Below the pieces are notes generated by a model, which saw only the letters and a program-made list of their open reading frames with translations, was not told the DNA's origin and did no database searches. The position numbers were made by a program, and so were the translations under genes. Shown in pieces: positions 45,101 to 54,117 of a DNA stretch of 64,000 bases. Location of the stretch: contig CAVXKY010000024.1 in assembly GCA_963762425.1 (NCBI GenBank), positions 414,042 to 478,041 on the forward strand, in the 5' to 3' direction. How positions within the stretch are numbered: position 1 is the stretch's first letter; each line of letters begins with the position of its first letter. The DNA comes from REEB95 sp963762425. GTDB lineage: Bacteria > Pseudomonadota > Alphaproteobacteria > ATCC43930 > CGMCC-115725.

Positions 45101-45689
45101 TTAGAACTTCACGCCGTAATTGAGGCGCAGATTGTCGCCGAATTCGCCGCGGTCGCTGGTGAAGTCCATCGTATGCGCGTGATCGTAGGACAAGAACAGG
45201 TTCTGCTCGCCGCTCAGCTCGTAGCCGAAATGCACCGTGCCGTACAACGCCGGCGGCGAGCCCTGGATGCGGTGCGCCAAATCGTCCGCGCCCGGGCTGA
45301 GCACGCTGCCCACGAGGCCGAAGCCGCCATAGAACTTGCTGCCGCCGAGCCGGTCGTTCCAAGCGAACGCCGGCGCTGCTGCTGGTGGTGCCGGTGGCGG
45401 GTTCGTAATTCGAGCCCCATTGCGGCCGCGGCGAAAACAAGAAGCTGTACACGCTCTTGTCGGGCGAGGTCACGTCGACCTGGAGATTGCCGGGGACATT
45501 CGCCGGCTTGCCGGAATCATCGTCGGGGAAAGCGAGCTGGAATTGCGGCATGGCCGCGCCGCCGCGCACCAACGTGCCGGCATAGGTCACCGCCGGGCCG
45601 TCGGCGAAGGCCGGCGCCGCCAACGCCAAGAACGCCGCCGACGCCAAGGCGCCGAGGCGGAAGAATTCGCGCGCGGCCATCCGGTTCAT
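45101..45689 (-). CDS. outer-membrane beta-barrel protein resembling lipid A deacylase PagL, frameshifted
   Basis: About 195 residues. The signal peptide is FRLGALASAAFLALAAPAFA. The barrel has alternating strands, for example SPDKSVYSFLFSPRPQWGS, then, after a frame change near 45373, FAWNDRLGGSKFYGGFGLVG and LYGTVHFGYELSGEQNLFLS. It ends in a Phe-terminated strand, NLRLNYGVKF, the outer-membrane insertion signature. The layout and length match the acyloxyacyl hydrolase (PagL) family. The catalytic region would be YDHAHTMDFTSDRGEFGDN, but the usual His-x-Ser is not clear. An OmpW-like or other small barrel is the alternative. Confidence 0.65.
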
Positions 45690-45888
45690 TCACGCACCCA
45701 GTATTCTCGACACGATCACGCGCCCGGCACCCGCCCATCCGGCCAGGCACCGCGCCGCCTTTGATATTGCTGCAACTTTACCGCTTCGCGGCGCGCGCCG
45801 CAATAAAACGCCGCTTTTCGCGGGCGCGACTCCAAAAGACTATCCCCTTGGAAAGAAACGCGATTTACGGCCGGCGCGGCGGCGGACG
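45690..45888. other. intergenic region
   Basis: About 200 bases between the PagL-like gene and the end of the KamA-family gene. No gene seen. The GC-rich runs and CGCGGCGCGCGCCGC at 45787-45801 show no clear terminator. It presumably holds the PagL-like promoter. Confidence 0.35.
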
Positions 45889-46942
45889 CTAATCCTTCGC
45901 GCCTGTGTTCGGCGGGTAACAGTGGAGACGGCCCGCCGCGTCCTCGATCAACCATTCATGCGGCGCATCGCCGGGACGCGCATAACACGGACCGACCGGC
46001 ACCTTGCCGAAGCCGCCGGGCAAATCGAGCACGTAGGTGGGCTGGCACAGAGCCCGAAACCCGGCCGCGCAGGCGCTTCATCAAGGCGCGGCCCTCGGCC
46101 AGCTTCACGCGGAAATGCGCCGTGCCGCGCGCCAGATCGGCGTGGTGCAGGTAATAAGGCTTGATCCGCAACGCGACCAGATCGCGGAACAGTTTTTCCA
46201 GCATCGCGCCATCGTCGTTGACGCCCTTCAGCAGCACGCTCTGGGACAAAAGCGGAATGCCCGCCTTGACGAGGCGCGCGCAAGCCACGCGCGCTTCACG
46301 CGTCAATTCCTTCGGGTGATTGACATGCACCACCCCATAAACCGCTTTTTTCGCGGCGAGCGCCTTCACCAGCGCCGGGGTGATCGAGAGCGGCGACACA
46401 ATGGGCATGCGGGTGTGAAACCGGATCACGCCCAGATGCGGGATGGCGTCGAGCGCCCGCGTGAGCGCGCGAATTCTGCGCGGGGACAACAGGAACGGAT
46501 CGCCGCCGGTGACGATGACCTCCCAGATTTGGGCGCGGGCGCGGATGTAATCGAGCGCGGTTTCGAGCTCGCGCGCGGAAAGATTCTCCCCGTCCCGTCC
46601 CACCTGTTCGCGGCGGAAGCAGAAGCGGCAATAGACCGGGCAGAGATGCGAGGGCTTCAACAGCACGCGGTCGGGATAGCGGTGGACGATGCCCTTGACC
46701 GGCGAGAATTTCCGGTCGCCGATGGGATCGGCGATTTCATCGGGCGCGGTTTCCAATTCGGCGCCCGAGGGAATGAATTGCCGGCCGATGGGATCTTCGG
46801 CCTCTTCGATCAACGCCGCCATTTGCGGCGTCACCGCCAGCTCGAAACGTCGCGCGACCCGTTCGATCTCGGCCGCGCGCGCGGGCGCGATCAGCCCGGC
46901 TTCGGCGAGATCGGATGCGCTGCGCAGCGTGCGAGCTTTCAC
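45889..46942 (-). CDS. KamA/EpmB family radical SAM lysine 2,3-aminomutase-like protein, frameshifted near the end
   Basis: About 350 residues. The radical-SAM cluster motif is CPVYCRFCFRREQVG, followed by VIVTGGDPFLLSPRRI and the PLP-binding region KPYYLHHADLARGTAHFRV. A frame change near 46056-46058 (one extra G) joins LRGRVS to ALCQPTYVLDLPGGFGKVPV, with CYARPGDAPHEWLIEDAAGR and the stop at 45889-45891. The short length fits EpmB, which beta-lysylates elongation factor P, as well as free lysine aminomutase; efp and epmA are not in the window, so the choice is open. It starts four bases after the GT22 gene. Confidence 0.86.
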
Positions 46943-46945
46943 GAC

Positions 46946-48421
46946 TCAGCCTTTCAATTCGGGCGCCATGCTCGCGGGAATGCCGGCGGGGCCCGCGGGC
47001 TTCTGCATCGGGTAGGGCGCGCAGACGCCCGGGCGTTGCGCCACGCAGACCGCGCCGAAACAGGCGGTTTTCGCGAACGGCGCCGGCGTCTCGCCCAGCG
47101 CGATCACGGTGTTGAAGGCGTCCTGGTGCGCGGCGAATTCCGGCGCGCCGTCGAGCCAGTAAAGCGGCACGGGTTGGTGCATCAGGCTGTAGCCGCCCGA
47201 CCACCACCACGGAACGCCGTAAAGCTCGATGCCGCAGACGTTGTTCAGCTTCGAGACCTCGACCGCGGCCTGCATCACCGCGCTGTCGCGGCTGAACAGC
47301 TCGCGGTAATTCGGGGTCCGCAGCAGCACCACCGAAATCAGCACCACGATCACCAGCGCCGGCACCGCCAACAGCACCGGCCTTGAATTCCGGCTGAAGC
47401 GGTCGAGCAGAAACCCCGCGCCGATCCCGGCCGCGATCACCGCCAGCAGGATCGCGGGATAGATGAAGCGCCACTCCTTGTGGCCGATCGCCGAATGGAC
47501 GGCGAAGATCATCAGCGCCGCCAGCGCGATGCGCTTTTCGCGGTAGGCGCCGAAGCGCGCCAGCACCAGCACCAGGATGGCGAAAGGCACGGTCCAATAG
47601 GTCACCAGCAGATCGATATAGGCGTACCAGGGCTCGGTGCCCCAAAATCCGCTGACGTCGTAGAACAGATTGAGCGTGACGTTGCGGTAGAGCGATTCCC
47701 AGGGATAGCTCCAGGTCGCCCAATCGAGCAGGCCGAACAGCAGGAAGGCGATGAATCCGCCCAGCGCCAGCGGCGCCAGGTTCCGGCGCCACGCGCCTTC
47801 GGGCCACAGCACGATCAGCGCCACCGCCGGCGCCAGCTGAATCCGCATCATCGCCGCGAGGCCCAAGAGGAAACCGGCGAGCAGCAGGCGCCGCTTGTCC
47901 GACACGGCATAGCCCGGCGCCATCAGATAGAGCCCGATCACCAGCACATGCGCCGCTACCACCTCGCTCAAGGGGCGCGGGCTGAAATAGGCCAGGTCGA
48001 TCCACAACGCGGTGAACGCGCCGGCGAGCACGCCGCCCCACAAGCCGTAGAAGCGCTGGCCCCAGAAGAAGGCGCAGAGCGCGCTCGACGCGCCCAGCGC
48101 GGCCAGGGTCAGGCCGATGAGCGGGAGGTAAATGGCCGGGCCGGGACCGAACAGCCGCGCGAATTCCATCAGCCCGGCGAGCACCCCGGGCAGGAACCAG
48201 GAGCGCGTGCCGTAGGCGAATTCCCACGGCACCAGCCCGGTGCCGTAGACCAGGCGGTGCGCCTGTTCGGTGCTCTGGAAAATCTCGTCGGGATAGTTGA
48301 GCGAGGGGTGGACGAACACCGGCAGCAGCCGCGCCGTCAGCGCGAGGGTGTAGATCAGCACCGCCCCGGTAACCAGCGTCTTGCGTTCGTGCTCCCGGCG
48401 TTCGACCTCAGATGTCGGCAA
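46946..48421 (-). CDS. GT22-type (ALG9/PIG-B-like) membrane glycosyltransferase
   Basis: 491 residues, about ten membrane segments. The first periplasmic loop has the acidic motif SLNYPDEIFQSTEQAHRLVY, then VPWEFAYGTRSWFLPG, both hallmarks of the GPI/dolichol mannosyltransferase superfamily. FAVHSAIGHKEWRFIYPAIL contains the HKExRF motif of PIG-B and ALG9 relatives. Such enzymes use lipid-phosphate sugars and act on the periplasmic face in bacteria. Donor and acceptor are unknown. The start overlaps the 3' end of ilvD by 14 bases. Confidence 0.85.
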   Translation of the reverse strand: MPTSEVERREHERKTLVTGAVLIYTLALTARLLPVFVHPSLNYPDEIFQSTEQAHRLVYGTGLVPWEFAYGTRSWFLPGVLAGLMEFARLFGPGPAIYLPLIGLTLAALGASSALCAFFWGQRFYGLWGGVLAGAFTALWIDLAYFSPRPLSEVVAAHVLVIGLYLMAPGYAVSDKRRLLLAGFLLGLAAMMRIQLAPAVALIVLWPEGAWRRNLAPLALGGFIAFLLFGLLDWATWSYPWESLYRNVTLNLFYDVSGFWGTEPWYAYIDLLVTYWTVPFAILVLVLARFGAYREKRIALAALMIFAVHSAIGHKEWRFIYPAILLAVIAAGIGAGFLLDRFSRNSRPVLLAVPALVIVVLISVVLLRTPNYRELFSRDSAVMQAAVEVSKLNNVCGIELYGVPWWWSGGYSLMHQPVPLYWLDGAPEFAAHQDAFNTVIALGETPAPFAKTACFGAVCVAQRPGVCAPYPMQKPAGPAGIPASMAPELKG

Positions 48422-50150
48422 AGACGTGGGTTTCCGCTTTGGCTCCGGGATGCACCACCGCGCCCTTTTCGGCGTCGCCCACGGTCTGGGCGTAGCGCCA
48501 CAACGCGCCCGACTGGTACTCGGTCTTCCTCGGCTGCCAGGCCTTGCGCCGCTTGGCCAATTCCTCGTCCGAGAGCTCGACCGAGAGCGTGCCGTTGATC
48601 GCGTCCATCACGATCATGTCGCCGTCCTTCAACAGGCCGATCGGCCCGCCCACGGCGGCCTCGGGACCAACATGTCCGATGCAGAAGCCGCGCGTGCCGC
48701 CGGAGAAACGCCCGTCGGTGATGAGCGCCACGTCGTGGCCCGCGCCCCTGCCGTAAAGCGCGGCGGTGGTGGACAGCATCTCGCGCATGCCCGGGCCGCC
48801 GCGCGGGCCTTCGTAGCGGATCACCAGCACGTCGCCCTTCTTGTATTGGCCCCCCTCGACCGCGGCGAAGCAATCCTCCTCGCGGTCGAAGCAGCGCGCC
48901 GGGCCGCGGAACTTGAGCTGGATGCCCTGCATGCCCGCGACCTTGCAGATCGAGCCTTGCGGCGCGAGATTGCCCTTGAGCACCATCAGCCCGCCGGTGG
49001 GCGAGAGCGGCTTCGAGGTGGGATGCACCACGTCCTGGTTCTTGGGCACGACCGTGTGCTTCAGGTTCTCGGCCATGGTCTTGCCGGTGACGGTCATGCA
49101 GTCGCCGTGCAGGAAGCCGCCGTCGAGCAGCGCCTTCATCAGCACCGGCACGCCGCCGACGCCGTGCAGGTCCTTCATCACGTATTTGCCGCCCGGCTTG
49201 AAGTCGCCGATATAGGGCGTGCGCTGGAAGATCTTTCCCACCGCGTGGATGTCGAAATCGATCCCGGCCTCGTTGGCGATGGCCGGCAGATGGAGCGCGG
49301 CGTTGGTCGAGCCGCCCGAGGCGGCGGCCACCGTGGCCGCGTTCTCGAGCGCCTTGCGCGTGACGATGTCGCGCGGCCGCAGCCGCAGGCGCAACAAATT
49401 CATCACCGCCTCGCCCGAGGCCTCGGCATAGGCGTCGCGCGAATCATAGGGCGCGGGCGTGCCGGCCGAGCCGGGCAGCGCCAGGCCGATGGCCTCGGAG
49501 ATGCAGGCCATGGTGTTGGCGGTGAACTGGCCGGCGCAGGAACCGGACGAGGGGCACGCGTTGCATTCGAGCTCGTGCAACTCTTCATCCGTCATCTTGC
49601 CGGCGGTGTGCATGCCGACGCCTTCGAACACGTCGACGATGCTGACGTCGCGGCCCTGGAAACGGCCGGGCAGGATCGAGCCGCCATACATGAAGACCGA
49701 AGGCACGTTCAAGCGCAGCATCGACATCATCAGGCCCGGCAGGGATTTGTCGCAGCCGGCCAGTCCGACCAGCGCGTCGTAGCTGTGGCCGCGCATGGTG
49801 AGCTCGACCGAATCGGCGATGATCTCGCGCGACACCAGCGAGGATTTCATGCCGGCATGGCCCATGGCGATGCCGTCGGTGACGGTGATGGTGGTGAATT
49901 CGCGCGGCGTGCCGCCGGATGCGGCCACGCCCTTCTTGGCCGCCTGGGCCTGGCGCGACAGCGAGATGTTGCACGGCGCCGCCTCGTTCCAGGTGGTGCA
50001 GACGCCGACGATGGGCTGGGTCAATTGCTCCTCGGTCACGCCCATGGCGTAGAACATGGAGCGGTGCGGCGCGCGCTCGGGCCCGACCGTGATGTGGCGG
50101 CTCGGCAGCTTCGACTTGTCGAACGGCTTGCGGCTACTGGCGTCGGGCAT
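48408..50150 (-). CDS. ilvD: dihydroxy-acid dehydratase
   Basis: 580 residues. It dehydrates 2,3-dihydroxy-isovalerate and -methylvalerate in valine and isoleucine synthesis and carries an Fe-S cluster. The cysteines are in GVCTTWNEAAPCNISLSRQ, VGLAGCDKSLPGLMMSML and PSSGSCAGQFTANTMACI. TDGRFSGGTRGFCIGHVGPE is the classic C-terminal signature. The start at 50150 is preferred because AGGGAGA precedes it. The gene is followed by GT22 with overlap. Confidence 0.96.
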   Translation of the reverse strand: MPDASSRKPFDKSKLPSRHITVGPERAPHRSMFYAMGVTEEQLTQPIVGVCTTWNEAAPCNISLSRQAQAAKKGVAASGGTPREFTTITVTDGIAMGHAGMKSSLVSREIIADSVELTMRGHSYDALVGLAGCDKSLPGLMMSMLRLNVPSVFMYGGSILPGRFQGRDVSIVDVFEGVGMHTAGKMTDEELHELECNACPSSGSCAGQFTANTMACISEAIGLALPGSAGTPAPYDSRDAYAEASGEAVMNLLRLRLRPRDIVTRKALENAATVAAASGGSTNAALHLPAIANEAGIDFDIHAVGKIFQRTPYIGDFKPGGKYVMKDLHGVGGVPVLMKALLDGGFLHGDCMTVTGKTMAENLKHTVVPKNQDVVHPTSKPLSPTGGLMVLKGNLAPQGSICKVAGMQGIQLKFRGPARCFDREEDCFAAVEGGQYKKGDVLVIRYEGPRGGPGMREMLSTTAALYGRGAGHDVALITDGRFSGGTRGFCIGHVGPEAAVGGPIGLLKDGDMIVMDAINGTLSVELSDEELAKRRKAWQPRKTEYQSGALWRYAQTVGDAEKGAVVHPGAKAETHVFADI

Positions 50151-50225
50151 GGCCCGTCTCCCTGTCAAATGCCCATCGAATTCAGGGGCGCACCATACAA
50201 AGCGGCGCGGCCGGTTGCTAGGGGC

Positions 50226-50789
50226 CTATTGGCCGGGGTATTCGACCGCCACCACTTTGAGGATTTCGGCGCCGCGCGGATTGCGCAACTCCACCGTGTC
50301 GCCCGCGCGCGCCTTCAACAGCGCCTTGGCGACGGGCGAGACCCAGGAGACATGGCCCCGGTCGGCATCGGCCTCGTCCACGCCGACGATGGTGATCTTG
50401 TGCTGGACGCCGCCGCCCGAGGCATAGGTGACGGTGGCGCCGAAGAACACCTGGTCGCGGTTTTTCTGCGCCGCCGGGTTGACCACTTCGGCGATTTCCA
50501 GCCGCTTGGTCAGAAAGTGGATGCGGCCGTCGATCTCGCGCAGGCGCTTCTTGCCGTAGATGTAATCGCCGTTCTCCGAGCGGTCGCCATTGCCCGCCGC
50601 CCAGGCGACCGTCTCCACCACCTTGGGCCGCTCGTCCTTGACCAGATGCTTGAGTTCGTCCTGGAGCTTCTTGAAGCCCGCTTGCGTGATGTAGTTCTTG
50701 GCGCCGGGCGGGAGTTCCGAATGCTCGACCGAAGCCGCGTCGACCTCGTCGGGCGCCTCGTCGCCTTCCCGGGTGAATGCCTTGCTCAT
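50226..50789 (-). CDS. greB: transcription elongation factor GreB
   Basis: 187 residues. It stimulates the RNA-cleavage activity of backtracked RNA polymerase. The coiled-coil domain reads NYITQAGFKKLQDELKHLV, and the GreB-type tip GDRSENGDYIYGKKRLREID carries the conserved acidic residues (GreA would have ARxNaEYHAAKE there). The C-terminal FKBP-like domain has FFGATVTYASGGGVQHKITI and SWVSPVAKALLKARAGDTVE. An extra 28-residue acidic N-terminal extension (TREGDEAPDEVDAASVEHSE) is present. It overlaps the valS stop by four bases. Confidence 0.93.
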   Translation of the reverse strand: MSKAFTREGDEAPDEVDAASVEHSELPPGAKNYITQAGFKKLQDELKHLVKDERPKVVETVAWAAGNGDRSENGDYIYGKKRLREIDGRIHFLTKRLEIAEVVNPAAQKNRDQVFFGATVTYASGGGVQHKITIVGVDEADADRGHVSWVSPVAKALLKARAGDTVELRNPRGAEILKVVAVEYPGQ

Positions 50790-53443
50790 GCGCCGCCTAT
50801 CCGATCCAGTGCCGCTGCGAGCCGGTTGAGCGCCGCGCGGGCGTTGGCTTCGCGCTCGCGCTGCTCTTCCACCGCCTCGGGCTTGGCCTTGGCGATGAAC
50901 TGCTCATTGCTGAGCTTGGCGGCGATCTTGTCAAGCTCGCCGCGCACGGCCTCCGCCTCTTTCCTGAGCCGCGCCCGCTCCTTGCCGATGTCGACCGCGC
51001 CCGCCAAATCCAGCAGCAGCGAGGCGTTCTCGACCACCACCTGGATGGAGTTCTGCTTGGCCGAGGCTCCGGCATCGGCCGGGTGAATCCGCTTGAGCCG
51101 GGCGAGGCGCTTGATCGGATCGCCGTGGCGCGCGATCCATTCCTTCTGCTCCGCGCCGGCCTCGGTGAGATAGGCCAGAATCTCGTTGCCCGGCGGCACG
51201 TTCATCTCGGCGCGCGCGGTGCGGATCTGCGCGATCAGGCCGACCACCCAATCCATCTCCGCCGCCGCGTTTTGGTCGGCCAGGCCCGGGTCGAGCGCGG
51301 GCCAGCGCGAGGATATCAACATACCCGCCTTTTCGCCCGCGAAATTCTTCCACAGCTCCTCGGTGATGAAGGGCATGACCGGATGCAGCAGATGGACGAT
51401 CTGGCTCAAGACCCAGGACGTGGTGGCGCGCGTTTCGGCCTTGGCCTCTTCATCCGCGCCGGTCAGGATCGGCTTGGAAAACTCGACATACCAGTCGCAG
51501 AAAGTTCCCCAGGTGAAATGATAGAGCGCATCGGCGGCGGCGTTGAACTCGAAGGCTTCGATGGCCTCGGTGACGCGCGACGCATTCCGCGCCAGCGACG
51601 AGACGATCCAGCGATTGACCGTGAGCCGCGCCTTGGCCGGATCGAATTTCGGGTCGAGCTTGCAGCCGTTCATTTCGGCGAACCGGGCCGCATTCCACAG
51701 CTTGGTGGCGAAGTTGCGATAGCCCTCGATGCGGCTCTGCGCGAGCTTGATGTCGCGCCCCTGCGCCGCCAGCGCGGTGAGGGTGAAACGCAGCGCGTCG
51801 CAACCATAGGTCTCGATGGTGGCGATGGGATCGACGATGTTGCCCTTGGATTTGGACATTTTCTGGCCGCGTTCGTCGCGCACCAGCGCGTGGATATAAA
51901 CCGTCTTGAACGGCACCTCGCCCATGAATTTGAGGCCCATCATCATCATGCGCGCGACCCAGAAGAAGATGATGTCGAAGCCGGTCACCAGCACGTCGGT
52001 CGGATAATAATGCTCGAGATATTTCGTCTTCTCCGGCCAGCCCAGCGTCGAGAACGGCCACAGCGCCGAGGAGAACCAGGTATCGAGCACGTCCTCGTCG
52101 CGTTGCAAGGGGGTGGGCTTGCCGTAATGCTTGGCCGCCGCGTTCATGGCCAAGGCTTCGCTTTCCTCGACGAACACCTTGCCGTCGGGCGCGTACCAGG
52201 CCGGAATCTGATGGCCCCACCAAATCTGGCGCGACACGCACCAGGGCTGGATGTTGCGCATCCACTCGAAGAATGTGTTCTCCCATTGCCGCGGCACGAA
52301 CACCGTGGCGCCGCGCTCCACCGCCTCGATCGCCGGCTTGGCCAGCGTCTTGGCGTCGACATACCACTGATCGGTGAGCCAGGGCTCGAGCACCACGCCC
52401 GAACGGTCGCCGTAAGGCACCATCAGGGTATGCGGCTCGGTCTTGGCGAGGAAGCCGCCGGTTTCGAGATCGGCGAGTATCTTCTTGCGCGCGGCAAACC
52501 GGTCCATGCCGCGATAGGCCTCGGGCGCCTCGCCGTTGAGCCTGGCGTCGCGGTCGAGCACGTTGATGAGCGGCAGCTGGTGGCGCTGGCCGACGGCGAA
52601 GTCGTTGAAGTCATGCGCCGGGGTGATCTTGACCGCGCCGCTGCCGGTTTCCGGATCGGCGTATTCGTCGGCGAGGATGGGAATTTTCCGCCCGACCAGG
52701 GGCAGGATCACATGCTTGCCCACCAGGCGCTTATAGCGTTCGTCGTCGGGGTGAACGGCCACGCCGGTGTCGCCCAGCATGGTTTCGGGGCGGGTGGTGG
52801 CGACGGTGATGAATTCGCCCGGCCGGCCGTCGATCGGATAGTTCAGGTACCACAGCGAGCCCTTGGTCTCGCGGCTTTCCACCTCCAGGTCGGAAACGGC
52901 GGTGTGCAGCTTGGGGTCCCAATTCACCAGCCGCTTGTCGCGGTAGATCAGCCCTTCCTTGAAAAGCGCCACGAACACCTTGCGGACGGCGGCGCTGAGC
53001 CCCTCGTCCATGGTGAAGCGTTCGCGGCTCCAATCGGGCGAAGCGCCGAGCGCGCGCAATTGCCGGGTGATGGTGCCGCCGCTTTGGGATTTCCATTTCC
53101 ACACCCGGTCGATGAAGGCGCCGCGGCCCAGATCCTGGCGCGAGATGTTTTCCTGTTCGAGCTGGCGCTCGACCACCATCTGGGTCGCGATGCCGGCATG
53201 GTCGGTGCCCGGCTGCCACAGCGCGTCGCGGCCGCGCATGCGCTCGAACCGGATCAGGATATCCTGGAGCGTGTGGTTGAGCGCGTGGCCCATATGCAGG
53301 CTGCCGGTCACGTTGGGCGGCGGCATCATGATGCAAAAGGGCCGTTTTCCCGAATCGGGATGCGCCGCGAACACGCCCGATTTCTCCCATTGGGCGTAGA
53401 TGCGGGCCTCTATTTCGGCCGGGTCGAAGGTTTTATCGAGCAT
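50786..53443 (-). CDS. valS: valyl-tRNA synthetase
   Basis: 885 residues, class I. HIGH motif in PPPNVTGSLHMGHALNHTL, the editing-domain region TTRPETMLGDTGVAVHPDDE, KMSKS motif GQKMSKSKGNIVDP, and a C-terminal coiled-coil arm (SLLLDLAGAVDIGKERARLR onwards). The start overlaps the 3' end of popZ by eleven bases. Length is slightly below E. coli ValS because some insertions are shorter. Confidence 0.97.
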   Translation of the reverse strand: MLDKTFDPAEIEARIYAQWEKSGVFAAHPDSGKRPFCIMMPPPNVTGSLHMGHALNHTLQDILIRFERMRGRDALWQPGTDHAGIATQMVVERQLEQENISRQDLGRGAFIDRVWKWKSQSGGTITRQLRALGASPDWSRERFTMDEGLSAAVRKVFVALFKEGLIYRDKRLVNWDPKLHTAVSDLEVESRETKGSLWYLNYPIDGRPGEFITVATTRPETMLGDTGVAVHPDDERYKRLVGKHVILPLVGRKIPILADEYADPETGSGAVKITPAHDFNDFAVGQRHQLPLINVLDRDARLNGEAPEAYRGMDRFAARKKILADLETGGFLAKTEPHTLMVPYGDRSGVVLEPWLTDQWYVDAKTLAKPAIEAVERGATVFVPRQWENTFFEWMRNIQPWCVSRQIWWGHQIPAWYAPDGKVFVEESEALAMNAAAKHYGKPTPLQRDEDVLDTWFSSALWPFSTLGWPEKTKYLEHYYPTDVLVTGFDIIFFWVARMMMMGLKFMGEVPFKTVYIHALVRDERGQKMSKSKGNIVDPIATIETYGCDALRFTLTALAAQGRDIKLAQSRIEGYRNFATKLWNAARFAEMNGCKLDPKFDPAKARLTVNRWIVSSLARNASRVTEAIEAFEFNAAADALYHFTWGTFCDWYVEFSKPILTGADEEAKAETRATTSWVLSQIVHLLHPVMPFITEELWKNFAGEKAGMLISSRWPALDPGLADQNAAAEMDWVVGLIAQIRTARAEMNVPPGNEILAYLTEAGAEQKEWIARHGDPIKRLARLKRIHPADAGASAKQNSIQVVVENASLLLDLAGAVDIGKERARLRKEAEAVRGELDKIAAKLSNEQFIAKAKPEAVEEQREREANARAALNRLAAALDRIGGA

Positions 53444-54030
53444 GCCGCCTTGGTTTTAGGGGGCGGGACTGCGCGGCAAGCGCCCCTCCCGTTCCCTCCC
53501 CCGCGAGCGGGGGAGGGTTAGGGCGGGCTGCTCGGGCTTCGCGGGAGAGGCGCGCGATCTCGTCGCGCACCACGCGCTCGATGATCTCCGGCAGGTTGCT
53601 GTCGAGCCAGGATTTGAGCAGCGGCTTCATCATCTCGCGGGTCAGGTCCTCGACCGCCTTGCTCTCGGGCGGCACCGGCCCCACCTTCACGTGCGGCGCT
53701 TCCTTGGCCAGTTCGGAAAGCGAGGCCATGGCGGCGGCGGCTGCGGCTTCCGAGATGATCCGGCCGTTCTCCGGCCTGGGCGGTTCGGGCTGAACGGTTC
53801 GGGACTACGCGCGCGAATGTCTGGCTGTCGCGCGCCTTGCGCGAGGCGATCGACACCACCGAGCCGTCGGCCTCGATGCGGTCGGTCAGCTCGAGGATGT
53901 CCTGCCGCTCCTGGTCGATGGTCGCGCCGCCGGCGTGCGCGGTCGTGTCGCCGTCCTCGGCGATGATGCGGCGGATGGAGGCGAGTATCTCCTCCATCGA
54001 CGGGTCTTCCTGGCGGTTCAATTCCGACAT
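53433..54030 (-). CDS. popZ: DUF2497/PopZ-like polar organising protein, frameshifted
   Basis: About 198 residues. In Caulobacter PopZ forms a polar matrix that anchors the chromosome origin. The N-terminal helix is SMEEILASIRRIIAEDGD, the family's signature. A disordered linker (with a needed frame change near 53800) leads to the C-terminal helices SLSELAKEAPHVKVGPVP, LTREMMKPLLKSWLDSNLP and EIIERVVRDEIARLSREAR. Other family members end about here. In this gene a further ~32 residues (from PNPPPLAGEGTGG) are encoded by a palindromic repeat and run into valS. Symbol given by family resemblance and the conserved tolC-popZ-valS order. Confidence 0.8.
53494..53517. repeat. type 3 palindromic repeat within the popZ 3' end
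   Basis: CCCTCCCCCGC (53494-53504) pairs perfectly with GCGGGGGAGGG (53507-53517), followed by TTAGGGCGGG. This CCCTCCCCCGC...GCGGGGGAGGGTTAGGG form recurs in many alphaproteobacterial genomes as an intergenic palindrome. Only this copy was seen in the window. Confidence 0.8.
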
Positions 54031-54117
54031 GACGGTCTCTTCCCTCTACGCCCCCTATAGGCGAAAAACAACATATAGTATGGGAAGCCAGGGAAAATTG
54101 CTAGCTCTTGCGATGCC

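Noticed and set aside
46946..48421. GT22-type protein as a recent transfer from a eukaryote (GPI mannosyltransferase motifs)
   Set aside because: Base composition and codon use match the neighbours, and similar membrane glycosyltransferases are known in bacteria.
48381..51086. 901-codon open frame on the plus strand opposite ilvD and greB
   Set aside because: Spans two clear minus-strand genes and has the same antisense composition. No domain is recognisable.
50777..53521. 914-codon open frame on the plus strand opposite valS
   Set aside because: It is the mirror of valS in GC-rich DNA. The minus-strand valS has all synthetase motifs; the plus-strand translation is rich in His, Arg and Gly and matches nothing.
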